Shown here: positions 1 through 6,999 of the stretch, in pieces
Layout of the letters: the number at the start of each line of letters is the position of its first letter
Numbering within the stretch: the first letter of the stretch is position 1
Assembly (NCBI RefSeq): GCF_014656075.1
Contig: NZ_BNBS01000059.1
Span: 1-49,468 of the forward strand
Direction: 5' to 3'
From: Streptomyces hydrogenans
GTDB lineage: Bacteria > Actinomycetota > Actinomycetes > Streptomycetales > Streptomycetaceae
DNA: 49,468 nucleotides
Made by a program: the position numbers and the translations under genes
Notes under the pieces: model-generated
Told to the model about the DNA's origin: nothing
Databases searched by the model: none
What the model saw: the letters and a program-made list of their open reading frames with translations, nothing else

Positions 1-141
1 GGGCGCGCCGGACGGCGGCACCGGGTAGGGCGCGGCCTGCGGGGGCGGGGGTACGGGGCCGTGCCCGCCCGCCGGGACCGGGCCGGGCGCCCGGCCCGGC
101 TGCTCGGGCGAGGGCAGCGGTCCCCCCACTGCGTGCTGCAT
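1..141 (-). CDS. N-terminal fragment of a Pro/Gly/Ala-rich protein (truncated by window edge)
   Basis: The frame opens with ATG at 141 and stays open for 47 codons to the window edge. A GGAG element lies about 8 nt upstream, and an in-frame TAA further upstream leaves this ATG as the first usable start. The visible residues are dominated by Pro, Gly and Ala with a single run of four prolines, as in the disordered N-termini of many Streptomyces membrane proteins. No domain is visible, so no function is assigned. It lies downstream of aroQ on the same strand but beyond a strong hairpin, so it probably has its own promoter. Confidence 0.5.
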   Translation of the reverse strand, partial: MQHAVGGPLPSPEQPGRAPGPVPAGGHGPVPPPPQAAPYPVPPSGAP

Positions 142-276
142 CCGGTGCCACTCCGTCTCGTCGGCCGCGTAGGTCGGTGAGGGCGGCCGGTCCGGTGCCG
201 CCGTCGGCCCCCGCGGCGGTCGCCCGGGGATGCCAAAACGTTACCGCCCCGTCCCCCCGCTCGGGGAACGGGCCGG

Positions 277-282
277 ACCCTA
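277..282 (-). promoter_or_regulatory. Possible -10 element (TAGGGT) for the truncated gene
   Basis: The 142-379 interval holds no gene. On the minus strand it contains TAGGGT at 282-277, an acceptable actinobacterial -10 hexamer, between the aroQ hairpin and the ATG at 141. No convincing -35 is seen, only TTCCGG at about 18 nt spacing. The assignment is tentative. Confidence 0.25.
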
Positions 283-329
283 CCGAAAGTGCCCGCCCCG
301 CCGGAACACGGCCGCACGGGACGCGGAGG

Positions 330-370
330 CGCGAGGGAGCCGGGGCGGCGGCCGCCCCGGCTCCCTCGCG
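330..370 (-). terminator. Hairpin terminator downstream of aroQ
   Basis: Two perfect 20-nt arms (330-349 and 351-370) form a very GC-rich hairpin starting 10 nt after the aroQ stop codon. There is no U-tract, as is usual for Streptomyces terminators. It would end the aroC-aroK-aroB-aroQ transcript. Confidence 0.8.
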
Positions 371-379
371 CGGTTGTTC

Positions 380-838
380 TCAGCCCCGGGCGTCGGCGGC
401 GATCTCCTCGGCCAGCGCGCGCAGGGCGAGCCGGTAGGAGCCGATGCCGAAGCCGGCGATCGTGCCGGTCGCCACGGCGGCCACCACCGAGGTGTGGCGG
501 AACTCCTCGCGGGTGTACGGGTTCGAGATGTGCACCTCGATCAGCGGGGCGGTGCGCTGCGCGGCCGCGTCCCGCATCCCGTACGAGTAGTGCGTGAAGG
601 CGCCCGGGTTGAGCACCACCGGCACCCGTCCGTCGGCCGCCTCGTGGAGCCAGCGGATCATCTCGCCCTCGTCGTTGGTCTCACGGACCTCGACGTCGAA
701 GCCGAGCTCGGCGCCGAGCTCCCCGCAGGACTCGACGAGCCCCTTGTAGGAGGTGGCGCCGTAGATGTCGGGCTCGCGCGAGCCGAGCCGGCCGAGGTTC
801 GGCCCGTTCAGGACCAGGACGCGGCGGGCCCCGCTCAC
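380..838 (-). CDS. aroQ: Type II 3-dehydroquinate dehydratase
   Basis: This enzyme dehydrates 3-dehydroquinate to 3-dehydroshikimate, step 3 of the shikimate pathway, in the cytoplasm. The product is 152 aa, the normal size for the small type II enzyme. The family signature NGPNLGRLGSREPDIYG spans residues 11-27 and carries the flexible-loop Arg21 and catalytic Tyr26. NPGAFTH (78-84) and the general-acid His103 in EVHISN follow. The GTG start at 838 overlaps the aroB stop by 4 nt (GTGA), which fixes the start and implies translational coupling. It is the last gene of the aroC-aroK-aroB-aroQ unit. Confidence 0.95.
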   Translation of the reverse strand: MSGARRVLVLNGPNLGRLGSREPDIYGATSYKGLVESCGELGAELGFDVEVRETNDEGEMIRWLHEAADGRVPVVLNPGAFTHYSYGMRDAAAQRTAPLIEVHISNPYTREEFRHTSVVAAVATGTIAGFGIGSYRLALRALAEEIAADARG

Positions 839-1932
839 GCGGAGAGCTCCCCGTAGGCGGCGATGAGGACGGCCGGGTCGGGGCCCTCCAGGACCGACGG
901 CTTGGCGAGCCCGTCGAGGACGATGAAGCGCAGCAGGTCGCCGCGGGACTTCTTGTCCACCTTCATCGTCTCCAGGAGCTTGGGCCACTGGTCGCCGCGG
1001 TAGGTGAGCGGCAGGCCGACGGACTCCAGGACGGCGCGGTGCCGGTCGGCGGTGGCGTCGTCGAGACGGCCGGCGAGGCGGCCCAGCTCGGCGGCGAAGA
1101 CCATGCCGACGGAGACGGCGGCGCCGTGGCGCCACTTGTACCGCTCGTTCTTCTCGATGGCGTGCGCGAGGGTGTGGCCGTAGTTCAGGATCTCGCGGCG
1201 GCCGGACTCCTTGAGGTCGCCGGAGACGACGTCGGCCTTGACCCGGATGGAGCGGACGATCAGCTCGGCGGTGTGCGGGCCGGCGGGCGTGCGGGCCGCC
1301 TGCGGGTCCTCCTCGATGAGGTCGAGGATCACCGGGTCGGCGATGAAGCCGGTCTTGATGATCTCGGCGAGGCCGCTGACGAAGTCGTGGACGGGCAGCG
1401 AGTCCAGCGCGGCGAGGTCGCAGATGACCCCGGCCGGCGGGTGGAAGGCGCCGACGAGGTTCTTGCCCTCGGCGGTGTTGATGCCGGTCTTGCCGCCGAC
1501 GGCCGCGTCGACCATGCCGAGCACGGTGGTGGGCACGGCGACCCAGCGGACGCCGCGCAGCCAGGTCGCGGCGACGAAGCCGGCCAGGTCGGTGGTGGCG
1601 CCGCCACCGACGCCGACGATGACGTCGGTGCGGGTGAAGCCGGTCTGGCCGAGCGCCTTCCAGCAGTAGGCGGCGACCTCGGCGGTCTTCGCCTCCTCGG
1701 CGTTCGGCACCTGGATGGCGACGGCCTCGTACCCCTGCGCGGCGAGGTCCTCGCGCAGCGCCTCACCGGTCTCGGCGAGCGCCTCGGGGTGGATGACGGC
1801 GACGCGCTTGGCCGTGCCGCCGATGAGGGCGGGCAGTTCGCCGAGCAGCTGCCGGCCGACCAGCACCTCGTACGGATCCGTGCCCGCGCTGCCGCCGACG
1901 TGGATGCGGGTCACTTCCTGGTCCGTGCTCAT
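835..1932 (-). CDS. aroB: 3-dehydroquinate synthase
   Basis: AroB converts DAHP to 3-dehydroquinate with catalytic NAD+ and a divalent metal, step 2 of the shikimate pathway. The product is 365 aa, the usual length. The nucleotide-binding and substrate-loop signature GGGATTDLAGF is at residues 109-119. Metal-site regions GLAEIIKTGF, LNYGHTLAHAIE and WRHGAAVSVGM supply the expected Glu and His ligands. The ATG at 1932 overlaps the aroK stop by 4 nt (ATGA), so this start is preferred over the longer in-frame extension, which only mirrors aroK coding sequence. The 3' end overlaps aroQ in the same way. Confidence 0.97.
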   Translation of the reverse strand: MSTDQEVTRIHVGGSAGTDPYEVLVGRQLLGELPALIGGTAKRVAVIHPEALAETGEALREDLAAQGYEAVAIQVPNAEEAKTAEVAAYCWKALGQTGFTRTDVIVGVGGGATTDLAGFVAATWLRGVRWVAVPTTVLGMVDAAVGGKTGINTAEGKNLVGAFHPPAGVICDLAALDSLPVHDFVSGLAEIIKTGFIADPVILDLIEEDPQAARTPAGPHTAELIVRSIRVKADVVSGDLKESGRREILNYGHTLAHAIEKNERYKWRHGAAVSVGMVFAAELGRLAGRLDDATADRHRAVLESVGLPLTYRGDQWPKLLETMKVDKKSRGDLLRFIVLDGLAKPSVLEGPDPAVLIAAYGELSA

Positions 1933-2447
1933 GCGTCCTTCAGCTCCAGTGCGTCGAGGACCGCCGCGGCGACCTCTTCGGGGGTGCGGGCGTCGGTGGC
2001 GACCACGACGCGCGCGACTTCTTCGTACAGGGGGCGGCGGGCGTCCATCAGCTCCCGCCACTGGCGGCGCGGGTTGACCGCGAGCAGCGGCCGGGCCGCG
2101 CCGAGCCCGACCCGTCGCACGGCCTCCTCGACGTCCATCGAGAGGTACGCGACGGGCCGGCCGGCCAGCAGGGCGCGGGTGTCGGCGTCGAGGACCGCGC
2201 CGCCGCCGAGGGCGAGGACGCCCTCGTGCTCGGCGACGGCCTTCGCGACGGCCGCCTTCTCCAGGGCGCGGAAGCGCTCCTCTCCGTCCTCGACGAAGAT
2301 GTCGGAGATCTCGCGGCCCTCGGCGGCGACGATGTCGGCGTCGGTGTCCCGGTAGGGCGCGCCGAGCCGTTCGGCCAGGAGCGCGCCCACCGTGGACTTG
2401 CCGGAGCCCATCGGGCCGACGAGGACGACCAGGGGGCCGCCGGTCAC
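1929..2447 (-). CDS. aroK: Shikimate kinase
   Basis: AroK phosphorylates shikimate to shikimate-3-phosphate using ATP. The product is 172 aa. Walker A GPMGSGKST is at residues 11-19, the DTDADI substrate/Mg motif at 34-39, the glycine-rich shikimate-binding GGGAV at 81-85, and the lid Arg followed by RPLL near 119-122. The GTG at 2447 overlaps the aroC stop (GTGA) and sits directly before the conserved P-loop strand. The longer upstream frame is Arg/Pro-rich shadow of aroC and was rejected. Overlaps at both ends make this a translationally coupled central gene of the aro unit. Confidence 0.96.
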   Translation of the reverse strand: MTGGPLVVLVGPMGSGKSTVGALLAERLGAPYRDTDADIVAAEGREISDIFVEDGEERFRALEKAAVAKAVAEHEGVLALGGGAVLDADTRALLAGRPVAYLSMDVEEAVRRVGLGAARPLLAVNPRRQWRELMDARRPLYEEVARVVVATDARTPEEVAAAVLDALELKDA

Positions 2448-3628
2448 CGGATGCGCAGGTTGTCGACGTAGCCCTGGACGTTGCGGCGGGTCTCGGGGAC
2501 CGAGTCGCCGCCGAACTTCTCCAGGACGGCGTCGGCGAGGACGAGGGCGACCATGGCCTCGGCGACGATGCCGGCGGCCGGGACGGCGCAGACGTCGGAG
2601 CGCTGGTGGTGGGCGGCCGCGGCCTCGCCGGTGGCGACGTCGACGGTGGCGAGCGCGCGGGGCACGGTCGCGATCGGCTTCATGGCGGCGCGGACGCGCA
2701 GCAGCTCGCCGGTGGTCAGACCGCCCTCGGTGCCGCCGGAGCGGCCGGAGGTGCGCCTGATGCCCTCGTCGGTCCGCACGATCTCGTCGTGGGCCTGGGA
2801 GCCGGGCACCCGGGCGAGGTCGAAACCGTCGCCGACCTCGACGCCCTTGATGGCCTGGATGCCCATGAGCGCGGCGGCGAGCCGGGCGTCGAGGCGGCGG
2901 TCCCAGTGGACGTGCGAACCCAGGCCGACGGGCACGCCGTAGGCCAGGACCTCGACGACGCCGCCGAGGGTGTCGCCGTCCTTGTGGGCCTGGTCGATCT
3001 CGGCGACCATCGCCTTCGACGCGTCGGCGTCGAGGCAGCGGACCGGGTCGGCGTCGAGCTTCTCGACGTCGGCGGGGGTCGGGTAGAGGCCGTACGGGGC
3101 CTTGGCGGCGGCCAGCTCGGTCACGTGCGAGACGATCTCGATGCCGGCGGCCTCCTTGAGGAAGGACCGGGCGACGGCGCCGAGCGCGACGCGGGCGGCG
3201 GTCTCCCGGGCGCTGGCGCGCTCCAGGATCGGCCGGGCCTCGTCGAAGCCGTACTTCTGCATGCCGGCGAGGTCGGCGTGGCCGGGGCGGGGCCGGGTGA
3301 GCGGCGCGTTGCGGCCGGTCTCCTTGAGCTCCGAGGGGTCGACCGGGTCGGCCGACATGACCTTCTCCCACTTGGGCCACTCGGTGTTCCCGACCATCAC
3401 GGCGATCGGCGAACCCAGCGACAGCCCGTGCCGGACGCCGCTGAGGAAGGTGACCTCGTCCTGCTCGAACTTCATCCGGGCGCCGCGCCCATAGCCGAGG
3501 CGCCGCCGCGCGAGGTGGTCCGCCACCAGCTCAGTGGTGACCGGGACGCCGGCGGGAAGACCCTCCAGCGTCGCGACCAGCGCGGGTCCGTGGGATTCCC
3601 CAGCGGTCAGCCAACGCAACCTGCTCAA
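2444..3628 (-). CDS. aroC: Chorismate synthase
   Basis: AroC makes chorismate from EPSP using reduced FMN as a catalytic cofactor, the last common step to aromatic amino acids. The product is 394 aa. Signatures are GESHGPAL near the N-terminus, RRLGYGRGARMKFEQD (FMN/phosphate contacts), RNAPLTRPRPGHADL, and SGRSGGTEGG followed by LLRVRAAMKPIAT. The start is TTG at 3628, with GAGGAG about 6 nt upstream; the alternative upstream ATG at 3639 is in another frame. It is the first gene of the aroC-aroK-aroB-aroQ unit, and the 178-nt gap to aroE is the likely place for its promoter. Confidence 0.96.
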   Translation of the reverse strand: MSRLRWLTAGESHGPALVATLEGLPAGVPVTTELVADHLARRRLGYGRGARMKFEQDEVTFLSGVRHGLSLGSPIAVMVGNTEWPKWEKVMSADPVDPSELKETGRNAPLTRPRPGHADLAGMQKYGFDEARPILERASARETAARVALGAVARSFLKEAAGIEIVSHVTELAAAKAPYGLYPTPADVEKLDADPVRCLDADASKAMVAEIDQAHKDGDTLGGVVEVLAYGVPVGLGSHVHWDRRLDARLAAALMGIQAIKGVEVGDGFDLARVPGSQAHDEIVRTDEGIRRTSGRSGGTEGGLTTGELLRVRAAMKPIATVPRALATVDVATGEAAAAHHQRSDVCAVPAAGIVAEAMVALVLADAVLEKFGGDSVPETRRNVQGYVDNLRIR

Positions 3629-3806
3629 CGATGCTCCTCATGCTCGCGCCTGGGCACTGCGACGGCAGGACCGGGCGCGCGGCCCTGACCCGCCACCCCC
3701 GATCCTCCCACGTCCGGGGCCGCACCCCGGCCTCCGGTCCAGCTATCGGACGCGCGCCCCGCCTGGGCGGACGGCGCGGCGCGGTCGTACGGGTCCGGGG
3801 AGGGGC

Positions 3807-4634
3807 TCAGCGGGCGGCGAGGGCCGCCTCGCCGGCGGCGCGCATCGCGGCCAGCGGCGCCCGGGGGACGCCCGTCATCTGCTCGACCTGGAGGACCGCC
3901 TGGTGGACCAGGAGGTCCAGACCGCCGACGATCTCGCCGCCCCGGTCGGACCAGGCGGCCGCGAGGGCGGTGGGCCAGGGGTCGTACAGGACGTCGAAGA
4001 GGGTGCCGGGGCGGGCGGGGACCGACGCCGCCAGGGCGTCCGTGGCGCCGGCCGGGGTGGTGGCGATCACCAGCGGGGCCTCCAGGGCCCGTGCCGCGTC
4101 GTCCCAGCCGGCGGTCCGCACGTCCACGCCGAGGCGCTCGCCCCAGCCGCGCATCTCGGCCGCCCGCGCCTCGCTGCGGACGTACGCCGTGACCGGGCCC
4201 GCGCAGACGCGGGCCAGTGCGGCGAGGGCCGAGGAGGCGGTGGCGCCCGCGCCGAGGATCGCCGCGGACTCGGCCTTCTCGACGCCCCGCTCGCGCAGGG
4301 CGGCGATCATGCCGGGGATGTCGGTGTTGTCGCCGATCCGGCGGCCGTCCTCGCGGAGGACCACCGTGTTCACCGCCTCCACCGAGGCCGCCGTCTCGCT
4401 GACCTCGTCGAGCAGCGGGATGATCGCCCGCTTGAGCGGCATGGTCAGCGACAGGCCGGCCCACGAGCCGTCGAGCTCCGCGACGAAGCCCGGCAGGGCC
4501 GCCTCGTCGATCTCGAACCGTTCGTAGGACCAGTCGTCCAGTCCCAGCTCCGCGTACGCGGCCCGATGCAGGACCGGGGAGAGCGAGTGGGCGATGGGCG
4601 AACCGAGGACGGCGGCGCGGCGCTGCGTGCTCAC
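3807..4634 (-). CDS. aroE: Shikimate dehydrogenase
   Basis: AroE reduces 3-dehydroshikimate to shikimate with NADPH. The product is 275 aa. The shikimate-binding SPIAHSLSP motif is at residues 12-20 (Ser17 and Ser19), with catalytic Lys68 in SLTMPLK and Asp105 in GDNTDIPG. The Rossmann dinucleotide motif GAGATA is at 128-133. The GTG at 4634 overlaps the mltG stop by 4 nt (GTGA). The pairing with mltG rather than with the other aro genes matches the actinobacterial order. With aroQ, aroB, aroK and aroC, five shikimate steps are encoded in this window; DAHP synthase and EPSP synthase are not. Confidence 0.95.
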   Translation of the reverse strand: MSTQRRAAVLGSPIAHSLSPVLHRAAYAELGLDDWSYERFEIDEAALPGFVAELDGSWAGLSLTMPLKRAIIPLLDEVSETAASVEAVNTVVLREDGRRIGDNTDIPGMIAALRERGVEKAESAAILGAGATASSALAALARVCAGPVTAYVRSEARAAEMRGWGERLGVDVRTAGWDDAARALEAPLVIATTPAGATDALAASVPARPGTLFDVLYDPWPTALAAAWSDRGGEIVGGLDLLVHQAVLQVEQMTGVPRAPLAAMRAAGEAALAAR

Positions 4635-6427
4635 TGGCCGGACTTCTCCCGTTCCTTCTCGTACTCCGCGACGTTCTGGTTGTGTTCCTTGAGGGTCACG
4701 GAGAAGACCGTCTTGTTCTCGTTGATCGACACGAAGTAGTACCACGGGCCGTCGGCGGGAGCCATCGCCGAGTTCAGCGCCTCGACGCCGGGGTTGCTGA
4801 TGGGGCCCGGGGTGAGGCCCTTCACGTCGTACGAGTAGGTGTTGTACGGGTCCTTGATCGCGCGCATCTTCTCGACGCTTCCGACGTCGAGGGTGCTCGT
4901 GCCCTTGAGGTAGTTCACCGTGGAGTCGAACTCCAGCCGGCCGGCGGTCTGCGTGTTGTCCGGCTGGAGCCGGTTGTAGACCACCCGCGCGACCTTGTCG
5001 AAGTCGTGCTTGTACTTGCCCTCGACCTGTACGAGGCTCGCGACCGTCAGCAGTTCCCACGGCCCCTTGAGGCCCTGCGCGGACGCCTTCCCCTCCAGGT
5101 CCAGCTTCGTGTACTCCTGGTTCGCGCGGCTGACCATCTTCTTGAGCGCGTCCTCGGGCTTGGTGCCCTTGGCCACCGGGTAGCTCGCCGGGAAGAGGAA
5201 GCCTTCGAGCGGGTCCTTGACGTTCTTGTGGCCCTTCGCCCAGTCCGGCAGGCCCAGGGAGTCCGCCTGTTCGACGGCGATCTCCTTCGTGCTGCCGGGC
5301 GCGAGGTCGAGGCGGGTGTCGATCTGCTCGTACACCCAGGCGTTGCGCTTGCCCTCGGGGATGATCAGGTTGGCCTGGCTCGCCGGGTCCAGCATGAGCG
5401 CGACCGCGCTCTCCGCCGACATCTCCTTCTTCAGGGTGTAGGCGCCGGCCTGGATGGAACGGCCCTTGGCGTTCTTGTTCTGCGCCGCGACGAAGGCGTC
5501 GACGCTCTTCACGACGCCGGCCTGCTTGAGGATGTTGCCGATCTCGTTGCCGAAGGCGCCCTTGGGGATCTCGACCTGGACCTCGCCGCTGCCGGTGCCC
5601 ACGAAGTCGGGGTCCTCGCCGAACTGGCCCTGCCAGAACTGGTAGCCGAAGTAGCCGATGCCGCCGACGCCGCCGACCAGGACCGCGGCGACGACGAGGC
5701 AGGCGACGCCGTTCTTGCCCTTGCGCTTCTTCTCCTTGCCGCGGCGCTCGCGGTCGCGGTCGTCGCCGCGGCCGCCCCGGCCCCGGCGGGGGGCCGGCTC
5801 GTCGTCCTCGTAGCCGTCCTCGTCGTCGCCCCCCGTGAAGAAGGGGTGCGACTCCTCGGGCTCCGGCTCGTGACGTACGGGCTCCGGCTCGGGCTCCGGG
5901 GCCCAGTCGACGACCGGCTCCGGCGGCTGCTGTCTGTGGCCGGGGGGCTGCGGCGGCGGGTACGCCTCGGGCGTGCCGTAGAGGTCGGGCTGCTGGCCGC
6001 CGTACGGATCGGCGGGCGGCGCGTTGTAGGCCATGGCGGCCTGACCGGTCTCCCAGTTGCCGTCATAGGTGCCGTCGTACGTCTGTCCGGGATGCCCGGG
6101 CGTGTCGTACCCCTGCCCCGGGTGGCCCTGGTACCCCTGGTCCCAGCCGGCCTGTCCGTACGCCTGCGCCTGTGCCTGCTGCGGGTCGACGTACCCCTGC
6201 TGCGGGTACTGCTGGTAGGCGGCCTGCTGCTGGTACGGGTCGGTCCCGTAGCCCTGCTGGGCGTACGGGTCCTGGTACGTCTGGCCACCCTGCTCGTACG
6301 GCGTCGCCTGCTGCGGATGCTGCGGCTGCTGGTGGTACTGCTGCTGACCTTCCCACCCCTGGTCCCCGTAGAGGGGGTCCGTGGGGTGCCACGGTTCGGA
6401 GCCCGGGCCCCGGCCATACTCAGTCAT
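4631..6427 (-). CDS. mltG: Endolytic murein transglycosylase MltG with a long disordered cytoplasmic N-terminus
   Basis: MltG cleaves nascent peptidoglycan strands at the outer membrane face and sets glycan chain length. The product is 598 aa, longer than the roughly 340 aa of E. coli MltG because of the N-terminal region. Residues 1-170 are rich in Gln, Tyr, Pro and Gly, and about 175-240 are acidic then Arg/Lys-rich. One membrane helix lies at about 240-262. The extracellular YceG domain follows, with the conserved Glu (Glu469) in VASLVQVEGKY, a family position equivalent to the catalytic Glu region. The ATG start is at 6427. The 3' end overlaps aroE, and ruvX lies 101 nt upstream. Confidence 0.92.
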   Translation of the reverse strand: MTEYGRGPGSEPWHPTDPLYGDQGWEGQQQYHQQPQHPQQATPYEQGGQTYQDPYAQQGYGTDPYQQQAAYQQYPQQGYVDPQQAQAQAYGQAGWDQGYQGHPGQGYDTPGHPGQTYDGTYDGNWETGQAAMAYNAPPADPYGGQQPDLYGTPEAYPPPQPPGHRQQPPEPVVDWAPEPEPEPVRHEPEPEESHPFFTGGDDEDGYEDDEPAPRRGRGGRGDDRDRERRGKEKKRKGKNGVACLVVAAVLVGGVGGIGYFGYQFWQGQFGEDPDFVGTGSGEVQVEIPKGAFGNEIGNILKQAGVVKSVDAFVAAQNKNAKGRSIQAGAYTLKKEMSAESAVALMLDPASQANLIIPEGKRNAWVYEQIDTRLDLAPGSTKEIAVEQADSLGLPDWAKGHKNVKDPLEGFLFPASYPVAKGTKPEDALKKMVSRANQEYTKLDLEGKASAQGLKGPWELLTVASLVQVEGKYKHDFDKVARVVYNRLQPDNTQTAGRLEFDSTVNYLKGTSTLDVGSVEKMRAIKDPYNTYSYDVKGLTPGPISNPGVEALNSAMAPADGPWYYFVSINENKTVFSVTLKEHNQNVAEYEKEREKSGQ

Positions 6428-6528
6428 CGATCCCCAAACAGCCGCGAGGCTTCCGGACGATCCGCCTCTACGTAGTGCGGCAGCTGTTCGAACACCGCCG
6501 CATCGCGCGGAACGTTACCGTATCGCGA

Positions 6529-6999
6529 TCAGATGACCACTTCGACGCCCTCGCCGGGCGGATTACCTGATACCCGTTCGGACTCAAGAGCGTTCTGAAG
6601 GATGATCACAGCGGCGGCCTGGTCGATGACGGACCGCCCCTTCTTGGACTTCACGCCGGAGGCCCGCAGCCCCTGCGTGGCCGTCACCGTGGTCATCCGC
6701 TCGTCGACCAGCCGGACCGGCACCGGGGCCACGCCCTTCGCCATCTCCTTCGCGAAGGCCCGGACCTTGGTGGCCGCGGGGCCCTCCCGCCCGCTGAGCG
6801 AGCGGGGCAGGCCCACGACGACCTCGATCGGCTCGTACTCCTCGACGATCTGGCGGAGCCGCCGGTGGGCGGCCGGGACGTCACGCCCCGGCACGGTCTC
6901 CACCGGCGTGGCGAGGACCCCGTCGGGGTCGCACGAGGCGACCCCGATCCGGGCGTCCCCGACGTCGACCGCGATGCGGCGGCCGCGACGCATCGTCAC
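6529..6999 (-). CDS. ruvX: RuvX/YqgF family RNase H-fold nuclease
   Basis: This is the YqgF/RuvX family, linked to 16S rRNA 5' end processing and annotated as a putative Holliday junction resolvase. The product is 156 aa. The RNase H-like first strand IAVDVGDARIGVA carries Asp12. VVVGLPRSLSG and the LVDERMTT segment (acidic Asp/Glu) follow, with DQAAAVIILQ near the C-terminus supplying the last acidic residue. The GTG at 6999 overlaps the alaS stop by 4 nt; an internal ATG at 6993 two codons later is an alternative. It is co-transcribed with alaS, as in other actinobacteria. Confidence 0.93.
   Translation of the reverse strand: MTMRRGRRIAVDVGDARIGVASCDPDGVLATPVETVPGRDVPAAHRRLRQIVEEYEPIEVVVGLPRSLSGREGPAATKVRAFAKEMAKGVAPVPVRLVDERMTTVTATQGLRASGVKSKKGRSVIDQAAAVIILQNALESERVSGNPPGEGVEVVI

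Noticed and set aside
4682..6475. 597-codon plus-strand open frame opposite mltG
   Set aside because: It is Val/Leu/Arg-rich shadow with no motif; mltG is clearly the coding strand.
6485..6494. TGTTCGAACA palindrome between mltG and ruvX, considered as an SOS (LexA) box
   Set aside because: It is only a 10-bp core without the spaced TCGAAC-N4-GTTCGA arrangement of actinobacterial LexA sites, and mltG is not an SOS gene.
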